From Bdellovibrio bacteriovorus (GTDB taxonomy: Bacteria; Bdellovibrionota; Bdellovibrionia; Bdellovibrionales; Bdellovibrionaceae): a stretch of 64,000 nucleotides of DNA. The notes under the pieces are model-generated. The model saw nothing but the letters and a program-made list of their open reading frames with translations, was not told where the DNA came from and made no database searches. Where the stretch lies: NCBI RefSeq assembly GCF_002208115.1, contig NZ_CP020946.1, positions 2,046,001 to 2,110,000 on the forward strand. Direction: 5' to 3'. This document shows, one piece after another, positions 26,194 through 34,634 of the stretch (the stretch's first letter is position 1; every line of letters begins with the position of its first letter). A program made the position numbers and the translations under genes.

Positions 26194-26778
26194 ATGAGAA
26201 TTCTGCTTTTCGTCCTCATTCTGATTTCAGGCTTCGCCGCGCATTCTGCTCGTCCGATTTCCGGCACAGTAGAACGTGATGCTTCTGGCGTTTATCTGAG
26301 AGCTGATTCCTCTTGCGTAAGATACTTGATCGACACCAAATCCACGGACGCTGAAATCAGCGTGCGTAAACTTTCCACGGGTGACACTTTGACGGCTTCG
26401 GGCGCGCTGGATTCCAGCACCTGCACAGCGGTTATTGAAAGTGTTGATTATGTGGGTTTGAGAAAAATGCTGGGTTACTGGCACAGCGCTGACGGTTTGA
26501 TCACCGTTCGTGATTTCAATTCTTTAAGTTTTTACCCGATCACTTTGAATGACTTCCAAAATGGACAGTCTTACAGTGAAGTGGATCCGATCGTTTACCG
26601 TTACAGCATGACTCCTTCTGATGGCAAAGACTGGGTGCTTTTCCTGTCTGATTCCACCAGCACCACGTTCGCGACGATTCGTTTTAACAAATCCCGCGCG
26701 ACCATGAAGATCTATGATTCTGACACGGGCAACGTGACTCGCACTCTTTACCTTAATAAGTGGGGCAACCTGAAATAA
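26194..26778 (+). CDS. Secreted protein of unknown function
   Basis: About 194 residues with a signal peptide (MRILLFVLILISGFAAHS). The mature domain is beta-rich, with two Cys (SSCVRY and SSTCTAV) that may pair. No family recognised. The frame is open to 26158, but ATG at 26194 with AAAGGTGGGG upstream suits the signal peptide. The stop overlaps the start of the arginase-family gene (TAATG), so it is the first gene of the amino-acid catabolic operon, which is unexpected for a secreted protein. Confidence 0.7.
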   Translation: MRILLFVLILISGFAAHSARPISGTVERDASGVYLRADSSCVRYLIDTKSTDAEISVRKLSTGDTLTASGALDSSTCTAVIESVDYVGLRKMLGYWHSADGLITVRDFNSLSFYPITLNDFQNGQSYSEVDPIVYRYSMTPSDGKDWVLFLSDSTSTTFATIRFNKSRATMKIYDSDTGNVTRTLYLNKWGNLK

Positions 26779-27737
26779 TGAGCTGGTTTCATTCCATCGA
26801 CAAACATCTTCTTTTCACCAAAAACGACAAAGAGGATCCGCGTCTTGGAGAATGCGTCCAGCTCCTTCATAAAGGTGACCTGAACACTCTTTCTGATCAC
26901 ACTTTCGACTTTGCTATTCTGGGTTTTCCGGACGACGAAGGCATTGGCCTGAATGGCGGTCGTGTCGGGGCTCAAGTCGCTCCGCGCGAGATTCGCACCT
27001 ACCTGTACAAAATGACTCCGCACCTGCAAAGCACCCGTCTGCCACGAATTCTGGACATCGGGGATCTGGTCGATAAAGAAAAACCCCTGGCTGAACGCCA
27101 TGAAAAAGCCCGCGAGGCGACACGCACGCTGGCCTCCAATGGTCAGCACTGGATTTCCCTGGGTGGGGGCCACGACTATGGCTACTGCGACGGTGCGGGC
27201 TTTCTGGATGTCTTTAAAAACGATGCTGTTCTGATCAACTTCGATGCACATATGGACGTGCGCCCGACCGACAAGGGTTTTAATTCCGGCACTCCTTTCC
27301 ACCGTGTTTTGTCCGAGTTCAAAGGTCAGGTGGATTTTGCTGAAGTCGGCATTCAAAACCAATGCAACAGCCAAGCCCACATTCAATGGGCCAAAAATCA
27401 CGGCGCCGATGTTTTCACTTTGGATGACGTCAACGAGCACGGCCTTCAGTCCGTCCTTGCCGGCTATCTTAAAGGCAAAGAAAAGAAAAAGATTTTCCTG
27501 AGCATCGACATTGATGCCTTCACCTCCAGCGAAGCGCCGGGCTGCAGTCAGTCCTGGACAACCGGCCTTTTCACGAAAGAATTCCTGGCAAGCTTCCTGT
27601 GGATGATTGAAAAGTTTGACGTGCGCGGGATTGGTATCTACGAGGTGTCACCGCCTCTGGATCAGGACAACCGCACCAGCAAACTGGCGGCCTTGATCTG
27701 TCATAACTTTATCTTCGCCACTCTTAAAAAAGGCTAA
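26778..27737 (+). CDS. Arginase/agmatinase/formiminoglutamase-family hydrolase
   Basis: A 319-residue ureohydrolase-fold enzyme with a two-metal (Mn) centre. Ligand motifs are complete: GGGHDYGY near 129, NFDAHMDVRP near 156 and SIDIDAF near 242. It hydrolyses a guanidino or formimino group; by length and the DDEGIGLNGGRVGA N-terminal segment it looks closest to formimidoylglutamase (HutG) types, but the substrate is not settled. It is followed after 3 bases by a threonine aldolase and then tryptophan dioxygenase, pointing to degradation of amino acids. Confidence 0.85.
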   Translation: MSWFHSIDKHLLFTKNDKEDPRLGECVQLLHKGDLNTLSDHTFDFAILGFPDDEGIGLNGGRVGAQVAPREIRTYLYKMTPHLQSTRLPRILDIGDLVDKEKPLAERHEKAREATRTLASNGQHWISLGGGHDYGYCDGAGFLDVFKNDAVLINFDAHMDVRPTDKGFNSGTPFHRVLSEFKGQVDFAEVGIQNQCNSQAHIQWAKNHGADVFTLDDVNEHGLQSVLAGYLKGKEKKKIFLSIDIDAFTSSEAPGCSQSWTTGLFTKEFLASFLWMIEKFDVRGIGIYEVSPPLDQDNRTSKLAALICHNFIFATLKKG

Positions 27738-27740
27738 GAC

Positions 27741-28766
27741 ATGAAACGCGGGTTTGGCAGCGACAATCATGCCGGTGTCCATCCACGGATTCTGCAATCA
27801 ATCCTTGATGCCAACACCGAGCACGCTCCGGCCTATGGGACCGACGAATGGACCGAGCGCGCGGTGACTGAATTCAAAAATCAGTTCGGCAAAGAAGCTC
27901 AGGTCTTCTTTGTTTTCAATGGCACCGCCGCGAACGTCACCGCTTTACGAGCTATGGCTCGCCCCTGGCAGTCGGTCTTCTGTTCGGACGTCGCTCACAT
28001 CAATGTGGATGAATGCGGTTCACCCGAGTTTTTGAGTGGCTGCAAACTGCTGCCACTGCCTTCCCACAACGGAAAGCTTTCAGTTGATGAACTTGAAAAA
28101 GCCTTCATCCGCCGCGGCGATCAGCATTACTCCCAGACGCAGGTGCTCAGCCTGACTCAACCCACAGAACTGGGAACTGCTTATTCTGTGGATGAAATGA
28201 AAAGCCTGATCGCCTGGGCGAAGTCGAAAAAACTGCTGGTGCATATCGACGGTGCCAGACTTAGCAACGCGGCCCTGTACCTGAAAAAGACCTTCAAAGA
28301 AATCACCACCGACCTGGGCGTGGACGTGGTTTCTTTCGGCGGCACCAAAAATGGTCTGATGATGGGTGAAGCGGTTGTGATCCTGAACAAGGACCTGGCT
28401 CAGGACTTTAAATACATCCGCAAACAAAGCGCCCAGCTTCCTTCCAAGACCCGCTTTATCGCCTGCCAGTTCGAAGCCTACTTCAAGGATGGTCTGTGGC
28501 AGCAGATCGCTGAGCATTCCCACCACATGGCGCTGTACCTTTATGAACAGTGCAAGGGCCTTGCGGGTGTGACCGTGCGTGAAGTTCCACAAAGCAATGC
28601 CGTCTTTGCGACCATTCCCAGCCACTGGGTGAAACCACTGCGGGAACATTATTTTTTCTATGTCTGGGACGAAAACACCTTTGAATGTCGCTGGATGACC
28701 TCCTGGGACACGCAAAAATCGGATATCGATGGTTTCGTCGCACTTTTAAAGGAGCAACGTCTATGA
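27741..28766 (+). CDS. Low-specificity L-threonine aldolase / beta-eliminating lyase family (PLP)
   Basis: A 341-residue fold-type-I PLP enzyme. It shows GFGSDNHAGVHP at the N-terminus, a substrate/PLP segment VFNGTAANVTAL, LVHIDGARLSNAA with the PLP-binding Asp, and the Schiff-base Lys in SFGGTKNGLM. Threonine aldolases split threonine to glycine and acetaldehyde; tryptophanase-like relatives share the fold. Next to tryptophan dioxygenase, a role on an aromatic kynurenine-type substrate is worth considering, though the primary sequence favours aldolase. It overlaps the next start by 4 bases. Confidence 0.85.
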   Translation: MKRGFGSDNHAGVHPRILQSILDANTEHAPAYGTDEWTERAVTEFKNQFGKEAQVFFVFNGTAANVTALRAMARPWQSVFCSDVAHINVDECGSPEFLSGCKLLPLPSHNGKLSVDELEKAFIRRGDQHYSQTQVLSLTQPTELGTAYSVDEMKSLIAWAKSKKLLVHIDGARLSNAALYLKKTFKEITTDLGVDVVSFGGTKNGLMMGEAVVILNKDLAQDFKYIRKQSAQLPSKTRFIACQFEAYFKDGLWQQIAEHSHHMALYLYEQCKGLAGVTVREVPQSNAVFATIPSHWVKPLREHYFFYVWDENTFECRWMTSWDTQKSDIDGFVALLKEQRL

Positions 28767-29842
28767 AATACCCTCCGGTTCACTATCACGACTATCTGGG
28801 CCTGAACCCACTTTTGAATGCCCAGCACCCGAAAAGCACCGAGTACGGAAAACCCGCTCACGACGAACTGCTATTCATTATCGTGCACCAGACTTATGAG
28901 CTTTGGTTCAAACAGATTCTTTTTGAATTGGACTCCGTTCTTGCCACCTTCCAAAAGCCCACTGTGGCGGAATCCGAAATGGGCATTGCCAGCGCGCGCC
29001 TAGAGCGCATCGTCAGCATCCTGAAACTGATCATTGGTCAGGTGGATGTGCTTGAGACCATGACCCCTCTGGACTTCCTGGATTTCCGCGACATGCTTTA
29101 CCCGGCCTCCGGTTTCCAAAGCTTCCAATGGCGTTTGATTGAAACCAAACTGGGTCTTCGCATCGGAGATCGTCTGGCTTACAACCAGTCCCCGTTTTAT
29201 AAATCCTTGAGCGAATCCCAACAGGGCGAAATGCTGAACATCATGAATCAGCCTTCCTTGCATGATTCCGTTGAAAAATGGCTGGAGCGCACACCGTTCC
29301 TGCAGGGTGAAAACTTCAACTTCTGGGATTCCTACAAAGAAGCCGTGAACAAAATGTTCCAGGACGACATCAACACTGTGAAAAACAATCCTCGTTTGCC
29401 AGACGAGGAAAAAACCCGCACGGTTGCCGGTCTTGAACAAACTCTGAAAAGCTTTGATGCCTTGTTTGACGAACAGGCGTTCAACAAACTTCGCGCCGAA
29501 GGTCAGTTCCGTCTGAGCTATAAGGCCATGCACGCAGCCCTGCTGATCCAGTTGCACCGGGACCAGCCGATTTTACAGACTCCGTTCCGTATCATCCGTG
29601 CACTTTTGGATATCGATGAAACGATGACAACCTGGCGTTACCGCCACGCTTTGATGGCGATGCGCATGCTGGGCCAGAAAATCGGCACCGGCGGATCCAG
29701 CGGTCACAAGTATCTGGCCGATGCGACCGCGAAGCACAAAATCTTTGGAGACTTCTTCAATCTGACCACGTTCTTCATTCCACGTTCTCAGGTTCCGCCC
29801 CTGCCGAAAGCGATCGCCGACCGCATGAGCTTCCATTACTGA
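28763..29842 (+). CDS. kynA: Tryptophan 2,3-dioxygenase
   Basis: A 359-residue haem dioxygenase that opens the indole ring of tryptophan to N-formylkynurenine. Conserved segments are HDELLFIIVHQTYELWFKQI near residue 33, LDFLDFRDMLYPASGFQS, and the proximal-His region WRYRHALMAMRMLG with GTGGSSGHKYL. ATG at 28763 overlaps the aldolase stop (ATGA). No kynureninase or formamidase is adjacent, although the upstream arginase-family hydrolase is cotranscribed. Likely used to burn tryptophan from prey protein (inference). Confidence 0.93.
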   Translation: MKYPPVHYHDYLGLNPLLNAQHPKSTEYGKPAHDELLFIIVHQTYELWFKQILFELDSVLATFQKPTVAESEMGIASARLERIVSILKLIIGQVDVLETMTPLDFLDFRDMLYPASGFQSFQWRLIETKLGLRIGDRLAYNQSPFYKSLSESQQGEMLNIMNQPSLHDSVEKWLERTPFLQGENFNFWDSYKEAVNKMFQDDINTVKNNPRLPDEEKTRTVAGLEQTLKSFDALFDEQAFNKLRAEGQFRLSYKAMHAALLIQLHRDQPILQTPFRIIRALLDIDETMTTWRYRHALMAMRMLGQKIGTGGSSGHKYLADATAKHKIFGDFFNLTTFFIPRSQVPPLPKAIADRMSFHY

Positions 29843-29848
29843 CTTGCC

Positions 29849-29925
29849 CTCCGGCTTCGCCGGAGTAGCTTACGCTGGCTTTAATTTCGGCGGCTGCCGA
29901 AATTAGCCGCTACGGCGACTTCTGC
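29849..29925. repeat. REP-like palindromic spacer between convergent genes
   Basis: It begins with CTCCGGC-TTC-GCCGGAG (inside 29849-29869), followed by a 10-base perfect stem TAATTTCGGC/GCCGAAATTA (29882-29891, 29896-29905) nested in GTAGC/GCTAC. The 21 bases 29849-29869 recur exactly inverted at 34547-34567. It may end both converging transcripts, although no T-run is present. Confidence 0.65.
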
Positions 29926-30998
29926 TTCTTTAGGTCTTTGGGGGAAATGGAGTGCTCAAGGCTTTGTTTGATCGCTTCGAAGAAACCGTTTTGAACGGAC
30001 GACCAAAAGGCGCCCCATTTATCGATGCTGGGCGCTTTGGAAGCGCCCTCAAATTCGATCCGGGCGCCCAGTGTCTTGCTGTCCCCGTCCCGTAAAATCA
30101 GATTCACCAGGGCCAGCCCCACTTCGTTAAAAGCACGTCCCATGCTTTTAAAGGACTCTTTGTCATCAATGACATCCAGGTCTTTGATAAAAGGCTTTGC
30201 ATAACCCTTGATCCGTCCATCACGACTGACACTTTCAACATACAAACTGAATTGCCCCTTGGTGAAGGTGAAAGGTCCATAGGCCATAAAAAACTCGTTC
30301 AAGGTTTGCAGCTTCAGATTCTGCAACTGGGCATCGGTATCAAAGCTGGGAACTTTGGAAAGCAGATTCAGACGGGCCTTGCCTTTCAAATCCGCATGCC
30401 CCTGCATGCGCGCGACCACCGCAGCCCGTGTCGGCAAAGGGTCCTTATTGTCTTCGGTATTGCGGATGTTGTCGATACGCCCTTCGATACGGTCCACTTT
30501 CACATCCACGGGGACTTTAAAATCCCGGTTCAGAAAATGAAAAGAGCTGTCGGCAATTTTCACGGACTCCAGCGTGATGGGAATCAGTTTCTTAAAGACC
30601 GTTCGCCAGTCCTGCCCCTGACCAAGATCCTCTTTCTTTTCGTCTTTACTGTCACTCAGGCTGATCCTTGCACCGTGAACGGACAAATCCCCCAGAAACT
30701 CTTTTTTAAGAATCCCCCGCCAGGCAATAGACAAATCCAACTGATCGGCGGCAATCAATGCCTGGTCAGGACTGGCGCCTTTTTTCCAGATCTTCAGACC
30801 TTCGATCTGATAAGCTCCGCGGTATAAGGCCAGATCAAAATCCTCGATGCGGCCTTCATAGTTTTCCATTTTATTTCCCAGATACCAGTTGATGGCATAC
30901 TTCATTCCCGTGGGCAGAAATATCCGCACCACAATCAGCACTAACACAACCCCCAGAATCACTTTCCCCGTCGGACCCAATCTGTTGATATACTTCAT
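29910..30998 (-). CDS. DUF748/AsmA-like envelope protein
   Basis: A 362-residue protein with one N-terminal membrane anchor (KVILGVVLVLIVVRIFLP) and a long periplasmic beta-rich part typical of DUF748/AsmA-type proteins: YRGAYQIEGLKIWKKG, QLDLSIAWRGILKKEFLGDLSVHGA and MQGHADLKGKARLNLLS. Such proteins are thought to span the periplasm and help lipid or outer-membrane homeostasis; the role here is inferred. GGGAGG precedes the ATG. It follows the ThrRS-like gene on the same strand after 96 bases. Confidence 0.75.
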   Translation of the reverse strand: MKYINRLGPTGKVILGVVLVLIVVRIFLPTGMKYAINWYLGNKMENYEGRIEDFDLALYRGAYQIEGLKIWKKGASPDQALIAADQLDLSIAWRGILKKEFLGDLSVHGARISLSDSKDEKKEDLGQGQDWRTVFKKLIPITLESVKIADSSFHFLNRDFKVPVDVKVDRIEGRIDNIRNTEDNKDPLPTRAAVVARMQGHADLKGKARLNLLSKVPSFDTDAQLQNLKLQTLNEFFMAYGPFTFTKGQFSLYVESVSRDGRIKGYAKPFIKDLDVIDDKESFKSMGRAFNEVGLALVNLILRDGDSKTLGARIEFEGASKAPSIDKWGAFWSSVQNGFFEAIKQSLEHSISPKDLKKQKSP

Positions 30999-31094
30999 CG
31001 CCGCCTCCCAATCACGGGACCAAGACCCAAAACATCATTATGACTTCCCCCGTCCCAATGCGAAAGAATCCGGTCCCGTTTTTGAGCATTGACA

Positions 31095-32345
31095 CTACTT
31101 CCTGTCGCGAATTTCACTCTGCAACAGGGACAGCAATTCTTCAGACGACACACTTTGCGACGACTGCCCCCGTCGCTGCAGACTGAACTGACCTGACTGC
31201 AGTTCCTTATCGCCGATCACCACGACGGAATGCACCTTCGCCTGCCAGCATTCGGCCACTTTGCGTGACAGGGCTTCGGCGCGATTGTCGACACTGACCC
31301 GCACAAAAGAATTATGTAACAGCAAGCGAAGACTTTCAGCCGCCTCCTGATGACGATCTGCTAAGGGCACAATGCGAACTTGCTCCGGTGACAGCCACAA
31401 CGGAAAGGCCCCCTGATACTGCTCAATCAGCAAGGCCGCCATGCGCTCGTGAGAACCCAGCGGCGCCCGGTGTAAAATCACCGGGCGCTCTTTGTGGCCT
31501 TCTTCATTTATGAAGGACAAATCAAAGCGCTCGGCACTGATAAAGTCGACTTGCACAGTCGAGGCAGTTTCCTCTTTGCCATGCACGGACATAATCTGCA
31601 CATCAATCTTGGGTCCATAAAACGCAGCTTCTCCCGGAGCCTCGAAAAACGACAGACCGCTTTCAAGCAAAACCTCTCGCAAAATCCCCTCGGCCCAATC
31701 CCATTGGGGATCGGCGACATATTTTTCCGAGGCCTCGCCCGCCTGCACTCCGCGCGACAGGCGCAGACGATAATTCGAGATGCCCAAAATCCGGTAGGCC
31801 TGCTGATACATGACAAGAACCTTGTGAATTTCTTCTTTCACCTGATTTTTTCGCACATAAAGATGGGCATCATTCTGACAAAGCCCGCGCACGCGCATAA
31901 GACCGGACAGTGCGCCCGAGCCTTCGTAACGATACACCTGACCGTATTCAGCCAGTCGCAGCGGCAGATCACGATAACTGCGCAGTTTCGCAGAAAAGAT
32001 TTTGTGGTGGTGCGGGCAGCACATGGGCCTCAGGCGATAGCGCACGCTTTCAAGGTCCATGGACGGATACATGGAGTCTTCATAGTAAGGCAGATGCCCC
32101 GACTGATGATACAGATCCTCTTTGGCCAGATGCGGACTGACCACGCGCTGATACCCGGCCAAAAACTCCATTTCCCGCGCCAGCTTTTCAAGTTCATCGC
32201 GAATCACCACCCCGGCGGGCAGCCACAAAGGAAGCCCCGCTCCGATAGATTCGTCACTGTGAAAATAGGAAAGTTCCTGGTTTAACTCACGATGATCTTT
32301 TTGGACATGACAGGCCCCGGCCTGTCCTTTCTTAAAGGAAGACAT
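31095..32345 (-). CDS. Short threonyl-tRNA synthetase lacking TGS and editing domains
   Basis: About 416 residues holding only the class II catalytic core and the anticodon-binding domain. Motif 2 region: YRYEGSGALSGLMRVRGLCQNDAHLY; motif 3: HRAPLGSHERMAALLIEQ followed by GAFPLWLSPEQVRIV. Zn ligands are kept: Cys in RPMCCPHH, His in NDAH and His in HRAP. Normal bacterial ThrRS is about 640 residues, with N1 and N2 domains that clear Ser-tRNA(Thr). These are absent, and the 290-base upstream gap cannot hold them. It could be a second ThrRS or a specialised one. Start: ATG 32345 or TTG 32351 after GGAGAGAG. Confidence 0.85.
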   Translation of the reverse strand: MSSFKKGQAGACHVQKDHRELNQELSYFHSDESIGAGLPLWLPAGVVIRDELEKLAREMEFLAGYQRVVSPHLAKEDLYHQSGHLPYYEDSMYPSMDLESVRYRLRPMCCPHHHKIFSAKLRSYRDLPLRLAEYGQVYRYEGSGALSGLMRVRGLCQNDAHLYVRKNQVKEEIHKVLVMYQQAYRILGISNYRLRLSRGVQAGEASEKYVADPQWDWAEGILREVLLESGLSFFEAPGEAAFYGPKIDVQIMSVHGKEETASTVQVDFISAERFDLSFINEEGHKERPVILHRAPLGSHERMAALLIEQYQGAFPLWLSPEQVRIVPLADRHQEAAESLRLLLHNSFVRVSVDNRAEALSRKVAECWQAKVHSVVVIGDKELQSGQFSLQRRGQSSQSVSSEELLSLLQSEIRDRK

Positions 32346-32589
32346 AAACAAATCTCTCTCCGCTTCTGCGGATTTTAAAATTTTAAAATAAATAAGGAAA
32401 AATGCGTCGGGGCCGCAAGTTGGGCGGCCAATAGAATATAGACCCCTACGGGGTGGTCACCGTGGTGGCGAAAGCAGAAATGAGGTTGAAAGACTGGTCA
32501 AAACTCATAAAAACGACGATAACACAAAGCTTCCTGGCCGGACCAATCAATTTTTTTTAGTTTTCCCATAAGAAATACTCTCACCCGAC
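32346..32589. other. Structured leader region between short ThrRS and htpG
   Basis: Intergenic. On the minus strand (ThrRS leader) there is an ACCCC-GTA-GGGGT hairpin near 32451-32463, then GGCCGC-CCAACTT-GCGGCC near 32412-32430, followed by GACGCATTTTTCC, which could act as an attenuator of the ThrRS gene. An AT-rich stretch with TTTTAAAATTTTAAAAT lies closer to the start. Confidence 0.45.
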
Positions 32590-32618
32590 CTTGCCAAACC
32601 CGCTTCTCGGCCCCAAAT
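32590..32618 (+). promoter_or_regulatory. Sigma-32-type heat-shock promoter of htpG
   Basis: CTTGCCA (32590-32596), 14 bases, then CCCCAAAT (32611-32618), close to the CTTGAAA / CCCCATNT heat-shock consensus with normal spacing. It lies 25 bases before the htpG start codon, which has AAGGAG at 32632-32637. Confidence 0.75.
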
Positions 32619-32642
32619 TGAGTGCATTATTAAGGAGAAACC

Positions 32643-34520
32643 ATGGCCAAGCAGGTTCAAAACTTTAACGCAGAAATCAAACAACTTCTGGATATTGTGA
32701 TCCACTCCCTTTATTCGCATAAAGAGATCTTCTTGCGCGAACTTCTGTCCAACGCATCTGATGCGATCGACAAACTGAAATTCAACTCTTTGACTCACCC
32801 GACTCTGCTACCTGAAAACTGGCAGCCCGCGATCCGTCTGGAACCAAACACTGAAAGCAAAACCCTGAAGATCATCGATAACGGTATCGGTATGACTCAG
32901 GAAGAAGTTGTCGAGTTCATCGGCACTATCGCGCGTTCGGGCGCAAAAGCCTTCATGCAGATGAATGCCGAAATGAAAACCAAACCGGAACTGATCGGTC
33001 AGTTCGGTGTGGGCTTCTATTCTGCTTTTATGGTCGCGGACCGCGTGACCCTGCACACTCAAAAAGCCGGCAGCAATGACGGCACCGTGTGGGAGTCCAT
33101 GGGTGATGGCACTTATTCTTTGGACAACGTACCGCGCCCGGAAGGCACAGGCACAACCATCACTTTGCACATGAAAAACTTCAAAGAGGAAGACGAAGTT
33201 CAGGATTTCACCGACAAATGGGTTCTAAAATCCCTGGTGAAAAAATATTCTGACTTTATCGCTCACCCGATCAAGATGATGGGCGAAACCGAGGAAGAAA
33301 CCCTGAATTCGCAAAAAGCTCTGTGGTTGAAATCCCCTTCTGAAGTGAGCAAAGAGGAATACAAAGAATTCTATCAGCACCTGACTCACGACTGGAACGA
33401 GCCTCTGCGCACGGTTCACTATCGCGCCGAAGGCACGATGGAGTTCAATGCATTGTTGTACATCCCGGGCAAAAAACCATGGAACTACAACATGCGCGAC
33501 ATGGAATACGGCCTGAGCCTTTACATCAAGCGCGTGTTCATCATGGCTGACTGCAAAGACCTGCTGCCGCCTTACTTACGCTTTGTAAAAGGCCTGGTGG
33601 ACAGCAGTGACCTGTCTTTGAACGTATCCCGCGAATTGCTGCAGCAGGACCGTCAGGTCACGCAGATCCGCAAGAACGTGACGAACAAAGCTCTTTCCAC
33701 TTTGAAAGACCTTTTAAGCAAAGAGCGTTCTGCTTACGAAGACTTCTGGACTGAATTTGGTGCGACCCTGAAGGAAGGTCTGCCATCCGATGCGGCTAAC
33801 AAAGAAAAGCTGCAGGATCTGCTGCTGTTCCATTCCACGTCCTCTGACAAGATGACGACTTTGGATGAATACGTGTCGCGCATGAAAGAAGCGCAGAAAG
33901 ACATTTACTACATCACGGGTGATTCCCTATCCCAGGTTTCAAACAGCCCTTACCTTGAGAAGCTGAAAGAAAAAGGCTTTGAGGTGCTGTTGCTGGTCGA
34001 CCCGGTGGATGAATGGGTTGTGGATGCTTTGAGCGAATTCAAAGGCAAAAAGTTGCAATCGATCATGCGTGAAGGTCTGGACCTGGACACGGCTGAAGAA
34101 AAACAGCAGAAAGAACAGGAAAAGAAGCAAGCCGAAGTCACTTTGAAGCCGGTTTTGGAATCCATGAAAAAGACTTTGGAAAGCGACGTGAAAGACGTCG
34201 TGCTTTCTGATCGCCTGACCAACACCCCGGCGTGCCTGGTGGCATCGTCCGCAGACCCTTCTGCGCACATGCAAAAACTGATGGCGCAAATGGGGAAAGA
34301 ATACGCTGGCCAGCAGGTCAAACGCATCATGGAAATCAATCCGAACCACCCTGTGTTTGAAAAGATGCTGAAAGCTTCTCCGGAACAACAGACCAAATGG
34401 GCAGAAATTCTTTATGCTCAGGCTTTGTTGACCGAAGGCTCCAACCTTCCCGACCCAGTGAAGTTCTCTCAGCAAATCGCGGAGCTGATGGTGCAGGCCG
34501 CTGACAGCACGAAACACTAG
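32643..34520 (+). CDS. htpG: Molecular chaperone HtpG (Hsp90)
   Basis: A 625-residue cytosolic Hsp90. The N-terminal GHKL ATPase domain has LRELLSNASDAIDKL, KIIDNGIGMT and IGQFGVGFYSAFMVAD. The middle domain carries the catalytic Arg region (LRFVKGLVDSSDLSLNVSRE), and a C-terminal dimerisation domain follows (LTNTPACLV). Length and order are standard. A heat-shock-type promoter lies immediately upstream, and the gene is alone on its strand, ending before a REP-like element and terminator. Confidence 0.96.
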   Translation: MAKQVQNFNAEIKQLLDIVIHSLYSHKEIFLRELLSNASDAIDKLKFNSLTHPTLLPENWQPAIRLEPNTESKTLKIIDNGIGMTQEEVVEFIGTIARSGAKAFMQMNAEMKTKPELIGQFGVGFYSAFMVADRVTLHTQKAGSNDGTVWESMGDGTYSLDNVPRPEGTGTTITLHMKNFKEEDEVQDFTDKWVLKSLVKKYSDFIAHPIKMMGETEEETLNSQKALWLKSPSEVSKEEYKEFYQHLTHDWNEPLRTVHYRAEGTMEFNALLYIPGKKPWNYNMRDMEYGLSLYIKRVFIMADCKDLLPPYLRFVKGLVDSSDLSLNVSRELLQQDRQVTQIRKNVTNKALSTLKDLLSKERSAYEDFWTEFGATLKEGLPSDAANKEKLQDLLLFHSTSSDKMTTLDEYVSRMKEAQKDIYYITGDSLSQVSNSPYLEKLKEKGFEVLLLVDPVDEWVVDALSEFKGKKLQSIMREGLDLDTAEEKQQKEQEKKQAEVTLKPVLESMKKTLESDVKDVVLSDRLTNTPACLVASSADPSAHMQKLMAQMGKEYAGQQVKRIMEINPNHPVFEKMLKASPEQQTKWAEILYAQALLTEGSNLPDPVKFSQQIAELMVQAADSTKH

Positions 34521-34546
34521 CCCGCCTGGGGCAGAGCTGGAACGCC

Positions 34547-34567
34547 GCTACTCCGGCGAAGCCGGAG
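34547..34567. repeat. REP-like palindrome, inverted copy of 29849-29869
   Basis: GCTACTCCGGCGAAGCCGGAG is the exact reverse complement of 29849-29869. CTCCGGC and GCCGGAG can pair around a GAA loop. It lies just after the htpG stop. Confidence 0.7.
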
Positions 34568-34596
34568 TGTAGATGGCCGCGCAAGCTGAAGTAACT

Positions 34597-34623
34597 AAAA
34601 GGGCTCCGTCAGGAGCCCTTTTT
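34597..34623. terminator. Bidirectional intrinsic terminator
   Basis: GGGCTCC (34601-34607), loop GTCA, GGAGCCC (34612-34618), flanked by AAAA and TTTTT. It serves htpG and the convergent peroxiredoxin gene. Confidence 0.9.
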
Positions 34624-34634
34624 CATTTATGGAT

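Noticed and set aside
32448-32475. T-box-like string GGGGTGGTCACCGTGG in the ThrRS/htpG gap
   Set aside because: It resembles a T-box core only on the strand of htpG, not of the ThrRS gene, has an extra base, and no specifier loop or antiterminator arrangement is visible.
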